Assembly (NCBI GenBank): GCA_913042885.1
Contig: CAJWLW010000332.1
Coordinates: forward strand, 1-5,296
Origin: an uncultured Lentisphaeria bacterium
Lineage (GTDB): Bacteria > Verrucomicrobiota > Lentisphaeria > JABSQK01 > CAJWLW01
Direction: 5' to 3'
Length of the DNA: 5,296 nucleotides
The notes under the pieces were generated by a model. The model saw nothing but the letters and a program-made list of their open reading frames with translations. It ran no database searches and was not told the DNA's origin. Below are positions 1 to 5,296 of this stretch, one piece after another (the stretch's first letter is position 1; each line of letters begins with the position of its first letter). The position numbers and the translations under genes were made by a program.

Positions 1-252
1 CAATCCGACTCGCCAAGTTACCCGTTGGAGCGGTGCACCATCTATGACGCCGGCTCCCGCGCCTTCTGGCTGCCGGAGTATTTTGACGACGTCCGCGACT
101 ACTGGCGGCGGACGCTGGCGCTGGCGGAAGGCGGTATGACGTACGCCGAGTTGTTGCGTCAGCGCCTGCCTGAGCTGGACCCGGGAAATCTCAATGAGAA
201 TGACCTGGGCGAAGTATGCAGAAAACAGCTTGGGCGGATACCAACATTGTAA
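1..252 (+). CDS. 3' end of an unidentified protein (partial)
   Basis: The reading frame is open from the first base to a TAA stop at 250-252, so this is the C-terminal 83 residues of a protein whose start lies outside the window. I do not recognise the family. The visible part is soluble-looking and rich in charged and aromatic residues. An aromatic segment (AFWLPEYFDDVRDYWRR) is followed by a stretch likely to be helical (TYAELLRQRLPEL) and a polar tail ending in GRIPTL. No membrane segment, metal-binding cysteine cluster or catalytic motif is evident. Codon use looks like that of the neighbouring genes. The stop codon is 13 bp before the next start, and the ribosome binding site of the next gene directly follows it, so the two are probably co-transcribed. 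A TTG at position 25 could be read as a start, but no ribosome binding site supports it and the frame continues upstream. Confidence 0.75.
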   Translation, partial: QSDSPSYPLERCTIYDAGSRAFWLPEYFDDVRDYWRRTLALAEGGMTYAELLRQRLPELDPGNLNENDLGEVCRKQLGRIPTL

Positions 253-255
253 AAA

Positions 256-260
256 GGGAG
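256..260 (+). promoter_or_regulatory. Ribosome binding site of the propeller gene
   Basis: A purine-rich GGGAG lies 5 nt before the ATG at 266, directly after the stop of the upstream gene. It favours the ATG at 266 over the in-frame ATG at 194. The longer form would also bury the signal peptide behind 24 extra polar residues. Confidence 0.8.
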
Positions 261-265
261 TCTCC

Positions 266-1498
266 ATGAAATTGCACAACTACGGCATGGCACTTGTTGC
301 TCTGCTGGGTGTGGCGATCATCGATTGCAAAGCCCAGGAACCGGAGGTTGCGGCACGGGCGGCAACCGTGAAATCGGCCACCAGCGTTGTCGGCTGGCGC
401 ACCGACGGCACTGGCGAATATCCCGATGCCAAGCCTGTCACCACGTTTTCGGAGGCCGAGAATGTCGTGTGGAAGACCCCGCTGCCGGCGACCTCCAACG
501 CGACACCGGTTATCACCGGCAACCGGATTTTCGTCTGCAGTGAACCGACGACGCTGATCTGCGTGGCCAAAGACAGCGGTGCGATCCTCTGGCAGAAGAC
601 CAACAACTATGACGACGACGCCGACGCCGACGGTCATTTCCCACAAACACACGATGACAACGGTCAAGCAACGCCGACACCGGTAACCGATGGTCGGCAT
701 GTTTACGTTCTGTTCGGCACCGGTGTAGCCGCCTGTTACGACCTGGACGGCAACCGGCAGTGGGCGACGTTCCTGGAGAAATCTACTAACGGCTGGGGGC
801 ACAGTGCTTCACCGGTGCTGTCGGGGAACACGCTTATTGTGCATATTCTCAGCGTCACGGGCCTCGACAGTGGCAGTGGCAAGGTCAAGTGGCGAACGCC
901 GGCAAGCCCGCAGTGGGGTAGTCCGGCCCTGGCCAACATCGGCGGCCAGGACGTCGTGATTACGCCGCACTCCGGCGATGTCATCCGGGTCAGTGATGGC
1001 AAGAAGCTGGCATCGGGCATTGCCAGGCTCGACTATGCGACGCCGGTTGTCGATGGTGACATCGTGTATTTCATCGAGAAAATTGCCCGCAAGGTCCGGC
1101 TCAGGCCGGACGGCGACGGCGTCAAGGCCGAGACGCTGTGGACGACGAAGATCAAAGGCAGCCGGCACTACAGCTCGGCAGTTGTTGAAAACGGTCTTAT
1201 TTATGCGGCTTCACGCGAAGGGCATTTTGCGGTGATCGACGATGAGACCGGAGATGTGTTGCTGCAGGAGCCGCTCAACATCAGCGGCGGAAAAAACATC
1301 GTCTATTCCAGTTTGGTTTTGGGCGGCAAGTACCTGTATATCGGCTCTGTCGACGGCGTTACCGTGGTGCTCGAGCCTGGCCGGGCGTTTCAGGAAGTGG
1401 CACGCAACACGATCGAAGGGTATCGCAGCAGTCCGGTCTTCGACGGCGATCGGATGTACGTGCGCACGTTCAGGCATCTGTACTGCATCGGCAACTGA
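266..1498 (+). CDS. Exported PQQ-like (BamB-like) beta-propeller repeat protein
   Basis: This is a 410-residue protein of the PQQ-like/BamB-like beta-propeller superfamily, predicted to be periplasmic. Residues 1-23 look like a signal peptide: a short basic start, a hydrophobic core (MALVALLGVAII) and a possible signal peptidase I site after CKA. Cys21 is preceded by Asp, so it is not a good lipobox. From about residue 43 the protein opens with a GWRTDGTGEYPDA motif resembling the entry motif of PQQ-repeat proteins. Repeating blades follow, with the pattern 'TPV/SPV-x-G-x-x-(I/V)YV...L-x-(C/D)-x-D-x-(G)-x-x-x-W'. Examples are TPVITGNRIFV (80-90), TPVTDGRHVYV (138-148), SPVLSGNTLIV (182-192), TPVVDGDIVYF (259-269) and SPVFDGDRMYV (389-399). 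About seven or eight blades are visible. No dehydrogenase domain or haem motif is seen, so a scaffold or ligand-binding role is likelier than a PQQ-dependent oxidation. The exact function is unknown. It probably shares a transcript with the gene ending at 252. Confidence 0.85.
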   Translation: MKLHNYGMALVALLGVAIIDCKAQEPEVAARAATVKSATSVVGWRTDGTGEYPDAKPVTTFSEAENVVWKTPLPATSNATPVITGNRIFVCSEPTTLICVAKDSGAILWQKTNNYDDDADADGHFPQTHDDNGQATPTPVTDGRHVYVLFGTGVAACYDLDGNRQWATFLEKSTNGWGHSASPVLSGNTLIVHILSVTGLDSGSGKVKWRTPASPQWGSPALANIGGQDVVITPHSGDVIRVSDGKKLASGIARLDYATPVVDGDIVYFIEKIARKVRLRPDGDGVKAETLWTTKIKGSRHYSSAVVENGLIYAASREGHFAVIDDETGDVLLQEPLNISGGKNIVYSSLVLGGKYLYIGSVDGVTVVLEPGRAFQEVARNTIEGYRSSPVFDGDRMYVRTFRHLYCIGN

Positions 1499-1521
1499 AA
1501 AGTGCGTGGTCGGCAGTCTGG

Positions 1522-1575
1522 ATTTGTGCGGTTGCGTATTTTTGTCCGCGTCGCGAAAAACCCCCGAGCACAAAT
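1522..1575. repeat. Nested inverted repeat in the convergent gap
   Basis: The 197-bp gap between the converging propeller and kinase genes holds a perfect 8-bp inverted repeat, ATTTGTGC at 1522-1529 and GCACAAAT at 1568-1575. Inside it lie GG/CC and TTTTT (1539-1543)/AAAAA (1556-1560) as further possible pairs. No T-run follows on either strand, so it is not a classical intrinsic terminator. It may help end transcription from both sides or may be chance. The rest of the gap shows no gene or clear signal. Confidence 0.3.
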
Positions 1576-1695
1576 GGAAGTTGACCGCCCGCAAAGGAAT
1601 AACGGATTGGTACTTTGTGGTTCGATGTCACGGGCAGGCATGCGCCGGACCGGAAAGATGCGCAGCAGCAGCTGAAATCTGCCAGGCGTAGCGAA

Positions 1696-2826
1696 CTATA
1701 CCGTTGCGGTATCGGCAGTGCGGAGTTTGGCGGCGAGATGCGTCCTTGGCAGGTGTATGTAAAAGGTCGTGCCGCCGTCGCCGGTTTCGAATGTCAACCG
1801 CCCCTGATGCGCGTCGACCACCCCCTTACAGATCGACATGCCCAGTCCAGTGCCGCCCTGCTTGCCGTGACTGACGAAAGGTTCGAACAGGCGGTCCTGG
1901 ATTTCGTCCGGGATTCCCGGTCCGTTGTCCTTGAGCATGATTTCGATGTGGTCGGAAAATTCCTGTACGGCCAGTTGAATCTCGCCATCGCTCTGTTTCT
2001 GCAGCGATTCGACGGCGTTGCGCAGTATGTTCTGCAGGGCGCGCTCGAGTTTGTCTTCGTCCAGTTCGACAATCAGGTCCGGCGCTTCGGCGGTGAATTT
2101 GACGCCCGCCTTCTGGACATACTCCTCGTTGGCCTGGCGGAAATTCTCAATCATCGTTTTGACGTTGGTAGGCGTCTTGTCGAGGTTCGTTTCACCGCGC
2201 GAAAAGCTCAGGACTTCCTGGGCCATCGACTGCATGCGATCGATCTGGCTCATAATGATGCCGCAGTACTCCTCCGTTTCCGAATCACCATGGCCGTCTC
2301 CCAGCAGCTGGCCAGCCATCTTGATAATCGTCAGCGGACCTTTGATATCGTGTAGAATCGAATTGGTCATTGATCCGACCATGCTGATTTTTTCCTCACG
2401 CAGGACTTCTTCGAGCCAGAGCTTGTCGATGTTGCGGACGTTGGCGATGATGTGGCGCATCAGGCCGATCGAAGTGCGGCCGGGATTATCGAGCACTACG
2501 GAGAGAAAGCCCTTGCGCGGAATCACTGCTGCCTGCACGTCACCGCGGGTGATGGCACGGGCGGAGCGTCCGGTGCCGTCGATCACGCCGAATTCGCCGA
2601 AATAGGTGTCGTCCTTGAGCACCGCAATCGGCAGAAAGGTATTGGGCGTCACTTTCTTATCGAGATCGACACGGCCATTCATGATCAGGTAAATGTATTC
2701 CGGCGAGTCGCCCTCATTAAAGAGAATAGTCTTGTTTGGAAACAGGCGAACTTCGCTCAGATCGATCAACTGCTTCGCCGTCTCACCTTCGAAAAGCTTG
2801 AAAAATGAGTGGTTGCTCGCTTCCAT
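1696..2826 (-). CDS. Cytoplasmic sensor histidine kinase with N-terminal cyclic-nucleotide-binding domain
   Basis: This is a 376-residue soluble sensor kinase with no membrane segment or signal peptide. Residues about 10-115 form a CRP-type cyclic-nucleotide-binding domain. Its phosphate-binding cassette is recognisable: Gly77-Glu78, then Arg87-Ser88-Ala89, the residues that bind the cyclic phosphate and ribose in CRP. A helical linker at about 118-150 leads to a HisKA dimerisation domain with the H-box HDIKGPL, where His159 is the phospho-acceptor. The HATPase domain follows, with an N-box (ILRNAVES, Asn270), a G1 box (DNGPGIP, 300-306), an F-box (LFEPF, 313-317) and a G2 box (GGTGLGM, 324-330). 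All key catalytic residues are present, so an active kinase is expected. Binding of cAMP or another cyclic nucleotide probably controls autophosphorylation; this is inferred from the domain family. No response regulator lies beside it. The ATG is fixed by an in-frame TAA nine codons upstream. Its ribosome binding site is poor. Confidence 0.93.
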   Translation of the reverse strand: MEASNHSFFKLFEGETAKQLIDLSEVRLFPNKTILFNEGDSPEYIYLIMNGRVDLDKKVTPNTFLPIAVLKDDTYFGEFGVIDGTGRSARAITRGDVQAAVIPRKGFLSVVLDNPGRTSIGLMRHIIANVRNIDKLWLEEVLREEKISMVGSMTNSILHDIKGPLTIIKMAGQLLGDGHGDSETEEYCGIIMSQIDRMQSMAQEVLSFSRGETNLDKTPTNVKTMIENFRQANEEYVQKAGVKFTAEAPDLIVELDEDKLERALQNILRNAVESLQKQSDGEIQLAVQEFSDHIEIMLKDNGPGIPDEIQDRLFEPFVSHGKQGGTGLGMSICKGVVDAHQGRLTFETGDGGTTFYIHLPRTHLAAKLRTADTATV

Positions 2827-2878
2827 GATAATTATCCGGCTATTACGCTTTTATGGGACGTTCCCTGTTCCATTGATA

Positions 2879-2907
2879 TTGACAACAGCATGGGGGCAGA
2901 CCATATT
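2879..2907 (+). promoter_or_regulatory. Probable sigma70-type promoter of the tRNA-His gene
   Basis: A perfect -35 hexamer TTGACA (2879-2884) is followed, after a 17-bp spacer, by CATATT (2902-2907), which matches 4 of 6 positions of the -10 consensus. It points toward the tRNA gene. Transcription would begin near 2914, giving a leader of roughly 45-50 nt to be removed by RNase P. The divergent kinase gene has no equally good promoter in this gap. Confidence 0.55.
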
Positions 2908-2960
2908 TTCACCTTGTCACACGGACTCGATTTGCGGTTTGTGCCGCGTCATCCCCAGAT

Positions 2961-3038
2961 GGTGGCTGTAGCTCAGTCGGTTAGAGCGCCTGGTTGTGGC
3001 CCAGGAGGTCGGGGGTTCGAATCCCCTCAGCCACCCCA
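2961..3038 (+). tRNA. tRNA-His (anticodon GTG)
   Basis: The gene folds as a complete cloverleaf. The acceptor stem GTGGCTG (2962-2968) pairs with CAGCCAC (3028-3034). The extra 5' G typical of tRNA-His (G-1, 2961) faces the discriminator C73 (3035), and CCA is encoded (3036-3038). The D-stem is GCTC/GAGC (2971-2974 with 2984-2987). The anticodon stem CCTGG/CCAGG (2989-2993 with 3001-3005) encloses the loop TTGTGGC with anticodon GTG at 2996-2998. The T-stem (3011-3015 with 3023-3027) encloses TTCGAAT. The G-1:C73 pair is the identity element for histidyl-tRNA synthetase. The loop keeps U33-G34-U35, the site used for queuosine insertion. No clear terminator follows the gene. Confidence 0.98.
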
Positions 3039-3142
3039 CTTAACCCTTCACCGCCCGCCTATTTTGTGCAGGTCCATTGCATCTGCGCACTCGGTAAGAT
3101 AGTACTGTCGGCATCCAAAGCAAAGCATTGCGCTGTTGACAA

Positions 3143-3166
3143 GATTGATCCAATCGGGCAAGCCCG
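3143..3166. repeat. Two adjoining short inverted repeats between tRNA-His and queG
   Basis: GATTGATCCAATC (3143-3155, 5-bp arms, 3-nt loop) is immediately followed by CGGGCAAGCCCG (3155-3166, perfect GC-rich arms), sharing one base. Both tRNA-His and queG converge on this 183-bp gap, so the pair could act as a shared transcription barrier. It has no U-tract on either side. Nothing else with coding or RNA-gene character is visible between 3039 and 3221. Confidence 0.3.
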
Positions 3167-3221
3167 GCACCGGTCGGCGGCTGCCAGACCGATCCCCAGC
3201 GTTTGCAGCAGGCCCGCCAAA

Positions 3222-4271
3222 TCAAGAAGGACAAGAGCGGGCCGTTAGCTGATCGATAGCCCACTGAGCGTGTTCCTGCAGCATGTCGTCGGTTTCACGC
3301 TCGATCAACTCATGCAACGGCTCCACCAGCGACACGTCTCCCGAGTTGCCGGCCACCACGCAGGCATTTCGCAGCAAGCCGCGGCGCTTGGTCCTGGTCA
3401 GTGGCAACCCGGCAAAACGCTCGAGAAACTGTGTGTCATCCGCAATCGCCAGCAGTTCGCGCAGCGACAACACCGCGTCGCCGATACGTATCTTTTTGAA
3501 ATCCTCCACCCGTGTCGGCAGTGCTCGCCCGTTGTGCGGGCAAACGTCCTGACAGATGTCGCAACCGAACAGCCAATTGCCCATGAGCGGCCGCAGCTCG
3601 ACCGGGATCGGTCCGCGGTGTTCGATCGTCAGATAGGAAATGCACCGCCGCGCATCGATGGTGTAATCCTCGCGTATCGCCGCCGTAGGACATGCGTCGA
3701 TGCAGCGTCGGCAAGTGCCGCAGCGCAGGGTCGTCGTGTTTTCATCCGGTGCCAGCTCGATATCGGTAATGATTACGGCAAGAAAGATCCACGAGCCGTG
3801 CGTTTCGCTGATGACACACGTGTTGCGGCCGACATAACCGATACCTGCGGACTCCGCGAAAGCACGTTCGAGTACCGGGCCGGTATCAACATAGTAACGG
3901 GCGGCTCCACCCCATTGCGTTTCGATCATCCGGGTAATCGTCTTGAGCTTGCCGGTGATCACTTTGTGATAGTCGCGCATCACGGCGTATCGGCTGACGG
4001 CACCCTCATCCGACGCTGGTTGCCGGCGTGGCTCATGATAGTAGTTGACGCCGATCGTGATGACACTGCGCGGCTCGGAGGTGACAGTGCCGGCATGACG
4101 CCCGCTGGCGAGGCGTCTGGCCAGATAGTTCATTTCACCGTGACAACCTTCCCCGACCCAGCGCTCGAAGGTGTCCTGATGCTTCGGCGCCAGCGCTATT
4201 GGCGCCACGCGCAACATGTCTATTTGCAGTGATTTAGCCAGTAGAACAAGTTCATTCTTGCGGTCAGACAT
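3222..4271 (-). CDS. queG: Epoxyqueuosine reductase
   Basis: QueG reduces epoxyqueuosine to queuosine at position 34 of tRNAs with GUN anticodons (His, Asn, Asp, Tyr), using cobalamin and two [4Fe-4S] clusters in the cytoplasm. The 349-residue product has the N-terminal motif GEMNYLARR (45-53). The hallmark segment is DTGPVLERAFAESAG (129-143), with Asp129 the conserved acidic residue of the active site, followed by GYVGRN (145-150). Two ferredoxin-like cysteine sets are present: Cys184, 187, 190 and 194 (CGTCRRCIDACP), and Cys210 with 237, 240 and 244 (GCDICQDVCP). The signature CISYLTIEHRGPIP (210-223) lies between them. A HEAT-like region at about 296-343 binds tRNA in the family. The length is slightly short of the roughly 380 residues of E. 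coli QueG, but all core motifs are intact. The ATG at 4271 is the first in frame after a TAA three codons upstream. No Shine-Dalgarno sequence is visible. mgtE lies 93 bp upstream on the same strand. Confidence 0.96.
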   Translation of the reverse strand: MSDRKNELVLLAKSLQIDMLRVAPIALAPKHQDTFERWVGEGCHGEMNYLARRLASGRHAGTVTSEPRSVITIGVNYYHEPRRQPASDEGAVSRYAVMRDYHKVITGKLKTITRMIETQWGGAARYYVDTGPVLERAFAESAGIGYVGRNTCVISETHGSWIFLAVIITDIELAPDENTTTLRCGTCRRCIDACPTAAIREDYTIDARRCISYLTIEHRGPIPVELRPLMGNWLFGCDICQDVCPHNGRALPTRVEDFKKIRIGDAVLSLRELLAIADDTQFLERFAGLPLTRTKRRGLLRNACVVAGNSGDVSLVEPLHELIERETDDMLQEHAQWAIDQLTARSCPS

Positions 4272-4276
4272 AAGAA

Positions 4277-4304
4277 GTTAAAGCGTTCAGGTTTCAGTAT
4301 TCAA
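4277..4304 (-). promoter_or_regulatory. Weak candidate promoter of queG
   Basis: On the minus strand, TTGAAT (4304-4299) and TTTAAC (4282-4277) each match the -35 and -10 consensus at 4 of 6 positions, with a 16-bp spacer. Initiation would fall at or next to the queG start codon, giving a leaderless message. That would fit the missing ribosome binding site. The match is marginal, and the sequence overlaps one arm of the inverted repeat here. Confidence 0.2.
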
Positions 4305-4353
4305 ATTTCAGATTGCGGGCACGGAGTCTTCGAACTACTGAATCCCGAAAGCT
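4282..4353 (-). repeat. Long imperfect inverted repeat in the mgtE-queG gap
   Basis: The arm at 4329-4353 pairs with the arm at 4282-4305 around a 23-nt loop. Of 24 pair positions, 20 are Watson-Crick and 2 are mismatches (4285/4350 and 4292/4343), and one base (4335) bulges. The remaining two pairs (4289/4346 and 4303/4331) are G-U wobbles only in RNA made in the mgtE-to-queG direction; in the opposite transcript they are A-C clashes. The core is TTCAGTA/TACTGAA. The stem ends 10 nt before the queG ATG and is followed by UUAACUUCUU, which is only moderately U-rich. It could be a leader structure, a weak terminator between the genes, or a copy of a dispersed palindromic repeat. Confidence 0.6.
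4286..4313 (+). repeat. Four phased imperfect 7-bp tandem repeats
   Basis: Read on the plus strand, the units are TTCAGGT, TTCAGTA, TTCAAAT and TTCAGAT, starting at 4286, 4293, 4300 and 4307. TTCA is present in all four and the G in three. The array ends cleanly on both sides. The other arm of the inverted repeat carries two related units in opposite orientation (TTCGGGA and TTCAGTA, read on the minus strand at 4349-4336). Confidence 0.5.
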
Positions 4354-4364
4354 GACTACCTTTC

Positions 4365-5296
4365 TTATAGAAGGTGATGAACCATCGATGCGGCGAGACT
4401 CAGAAAAATCAAGAACCCCAGGCAGTCGGTTGCTGCTGTCACCAGCACGGAGGAAGCGATAGCGGGATCCTGGCCACAGGCGCGCAGTCCCAGCGGCACC
4501 AGCACGCCGGCCACCGCTGCCACCATCATGTTGCCAAGCAACGCAATGCCGATAATCAGCCCCAGATACGGGTTGCCGCGCCACAGCCACGCGCCGATAC
4601 CGACAACTATGCCGACACAGACGCCCTGGATCAAGCCGACGGCAAGCTGGCGCGTCAGGATACGCATTGTTTCGCCACGCTCCAGCTTGCCGGTGACCAG
4701 TGACCGCACGATCATTGCGACGTTCTGGCTCGCGGCGTTGCCGCCTTGCCCGGCGACGACTGCCTGAAACACCGCCAGCGCCGTGACCTGTCGGATGATG
4801 TCCTCGAATCGACTGATGACAAACGCTGCCAGCAGCGCCGTGCAGGTGTTGATGTAGAGCCAGGGCAATCGGCCGCGTACCTGTGCGAACACCGCACTGT
4901 CCGGCTCCAGATGGCTGTCGGCAACGTTGGCGAGGCGGTACACGTCTTCTGTTGCCTCCGTTTCCACAACGTCCAGAATATCGTCGTGCGTGATCGCGCC
5001 GACCAGTTTGCCATCGCTATTGACGACCGGCAGCGCCGCGAGATCGTAGCGGCCCATGACCAGCGCCGCTTCTTCCTGATCGACAACGTCTCGGACATGG
5101 ATGACATCCTGGTCCATCAGTGTTGCCAGGCGTACGCCGGGCTCGGCGACGAGCAACTGGCGCAGGCTAAGCACACCGACCAGACGCCGGTTATCGTCGA
5201 CGACATAGAGGTAATACGGTACTTCGTGATCGGTCGGCACGCGACGCAGATATTCCGTTGCATCCCCGACGCTGTCGTGGCCGTGCAAGGCCAGGA
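4365..5296 (-). CDS. mgtE: Magnesium transporter MgtE (partial, N-terminus beyond the window)
   Basis: MgtE is a homodimeric inner-membrane Mg2+ channel gated by intracellular Mg2+ bound to its cytosolic domains. About 310 C-terminal residues are present; the frame runs off the window end. Numbering from the Leu codon at 5288, residues 1-110 hold a CBS pair. Its repeats are recognisable as YYLYVVDDNRRLVGVLSLR and LPVVNSDGKLVGAITHDD. The connecting plug helix is at about 111-137. The transmembrane domain starts at RLPWLYINTCTALLAAFVIS (140-159). It includes the family signature AVVAGQGGNAASQ (176-188), a third helix (about 213-236), a fourth (about 241-270) and a fifth with VTAATDCLGF (283-292). 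Asp288 in that motif corresponds to the pore aspartate that coordinates Mg2+ in characterised MgtE. The missing part should be the N-terminal helical domain. The TTG at 5288 is an internal Leu, not a start. queG follows 93 bp downstream on the same strand. Confidence 0.95.
   Translation of the reverse strand, partial: LALHGHDSVGDATEYLRRVPTDHEVPYYLYVVDDNRRLVGVLSLRQLLVAEPGVRLATLMDQDVIHVRDVVDQEEAALVMGRYDLAALPVVNSDGKLVGAITHDDILDVVETEATEDVYRLANVADSHLEPDSAVFAQVRGRLPWLYINTCTALLAAFVISRFEDIIRQVTALAVFQAVVAGQGGNAASQNVAMIVRSLVTGKLERGETMRILTRQLAVGLIQGVCVGIVVGIGAWLWRGNPYLGLIIGIALLGNMMVAAVAGVLVPLGLRACGQDPAIASSVLVTAATDCLGFLIFLSLAASMVHHLL

Noticed and set aside
194..265. Longer N-terminus of the propeller protein starting at the ATG at 194
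   Set aside because: It overlaps the end of the upstream gene, adds polar residues before the signal peptide, and lacks the strong ribosome binding site seen before 266.
191..802. A 203-codon minus-strand frame opposite the propeller gene
   Set aside because: It is antisense to the propeller blades and its translation has no recognisable domain.
1615..2355. A 246-codon plus-strand frame opposite the sensor kinase
   Set aside because: It is antisense to conserved kinase domains and has no recognisable motif of its own.
2914..2942. A second tRNA promoter using TTGTCA at 2914-2919
   Set aside because: The base run at the expected -10 position (GTTTGT) is a poor match, and the TTGACA/CATATT pair upstream is clearly better.
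2961..3038. tRNA-His 3' end as an integration site
   Set aside because: No duplicated tRNA tail, integrase or other mobile gene appears in the window.
3270..4232. A 320-codon open frame on the plus strand opposite queG
   Set aside because: It is fully antisense to queG, whose motifs are unmistakable. Its translation has no recognisable domain, and long antisense frames are expected in high-GC coding DNA.
4358..4375. Hairpin ACCTTTCTTATAGAAGGT over the mgtE stop codon as a terminator
   Set aside because: The stem is short and AT-rich, it overlaps the coding end, and no T-run follows on the minus strand.

Overview
The window is high-GC, densely coding bacterial chromosome with no mobile-element, phage or CRISPR signature. 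The MgtE/QueG/tRNA-His content, the encoded CCA end and E. coli-like architecture of the tRNA, and a secreted PQQ-like propeller suggest a Gram-negative bacterium, most likely a gammaproteobacterium. That placement is inferred from general appearance, not from a marker gene.

Layout. Positions 1-252 (+) are the 3' end of a gene I cannot identify. A strong ribosome binding site and a 13-bp gap link it to 266-1498 (+), an exported PQQ-like/BamB-like beta-propeller protein. A 197-bp convergent gap follows. Next is 1696-2826 (-), a soluble sensor kinase that fuses a CRP-type cyclic-nucleotide-binding domain to HisKA and HATPase domains. Divergent from it is a tRNA-His(GUG) gene at 2961-3038 (+) with a good sigma70-type promoter upstream. 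The tRNA converges on queG (3222-4271, -), the epoxyqueuosine reductase. Upstream of queG on the same strand is the 3' part of mgtE (4365 to the window end, -), a CBS-domain magnesium channel.

How the genes relate. QueG catalyses the last step of queuosine synthesis at G34 of GUN tRNAs, and the adjacent tRNA-His(GUG) is one of those substrates with an intact U33-G34-U35. The pairing is functionally suggestive, although the two genes are convergent rather than co-transcribed. The sensor kinase has no partner response regulator in the window. mgtE and queG could be co-transcribed.

The most unusual non-coding structure is in the 93-bp mgtE-queG gap. A 24-bp-arm imperfect inverted repeat lies there, with its two non-Watson-Crick wobble pairs favouring RNA made in the mgtE-to-queG direction. 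One arm lies within four phased 7-bp repeats. The arm ends 10 nt before a queG start codon that has no Shine-Dalgarno sequence. I found no clearly new multi-gene system; this element is the best candidate for follow-up.
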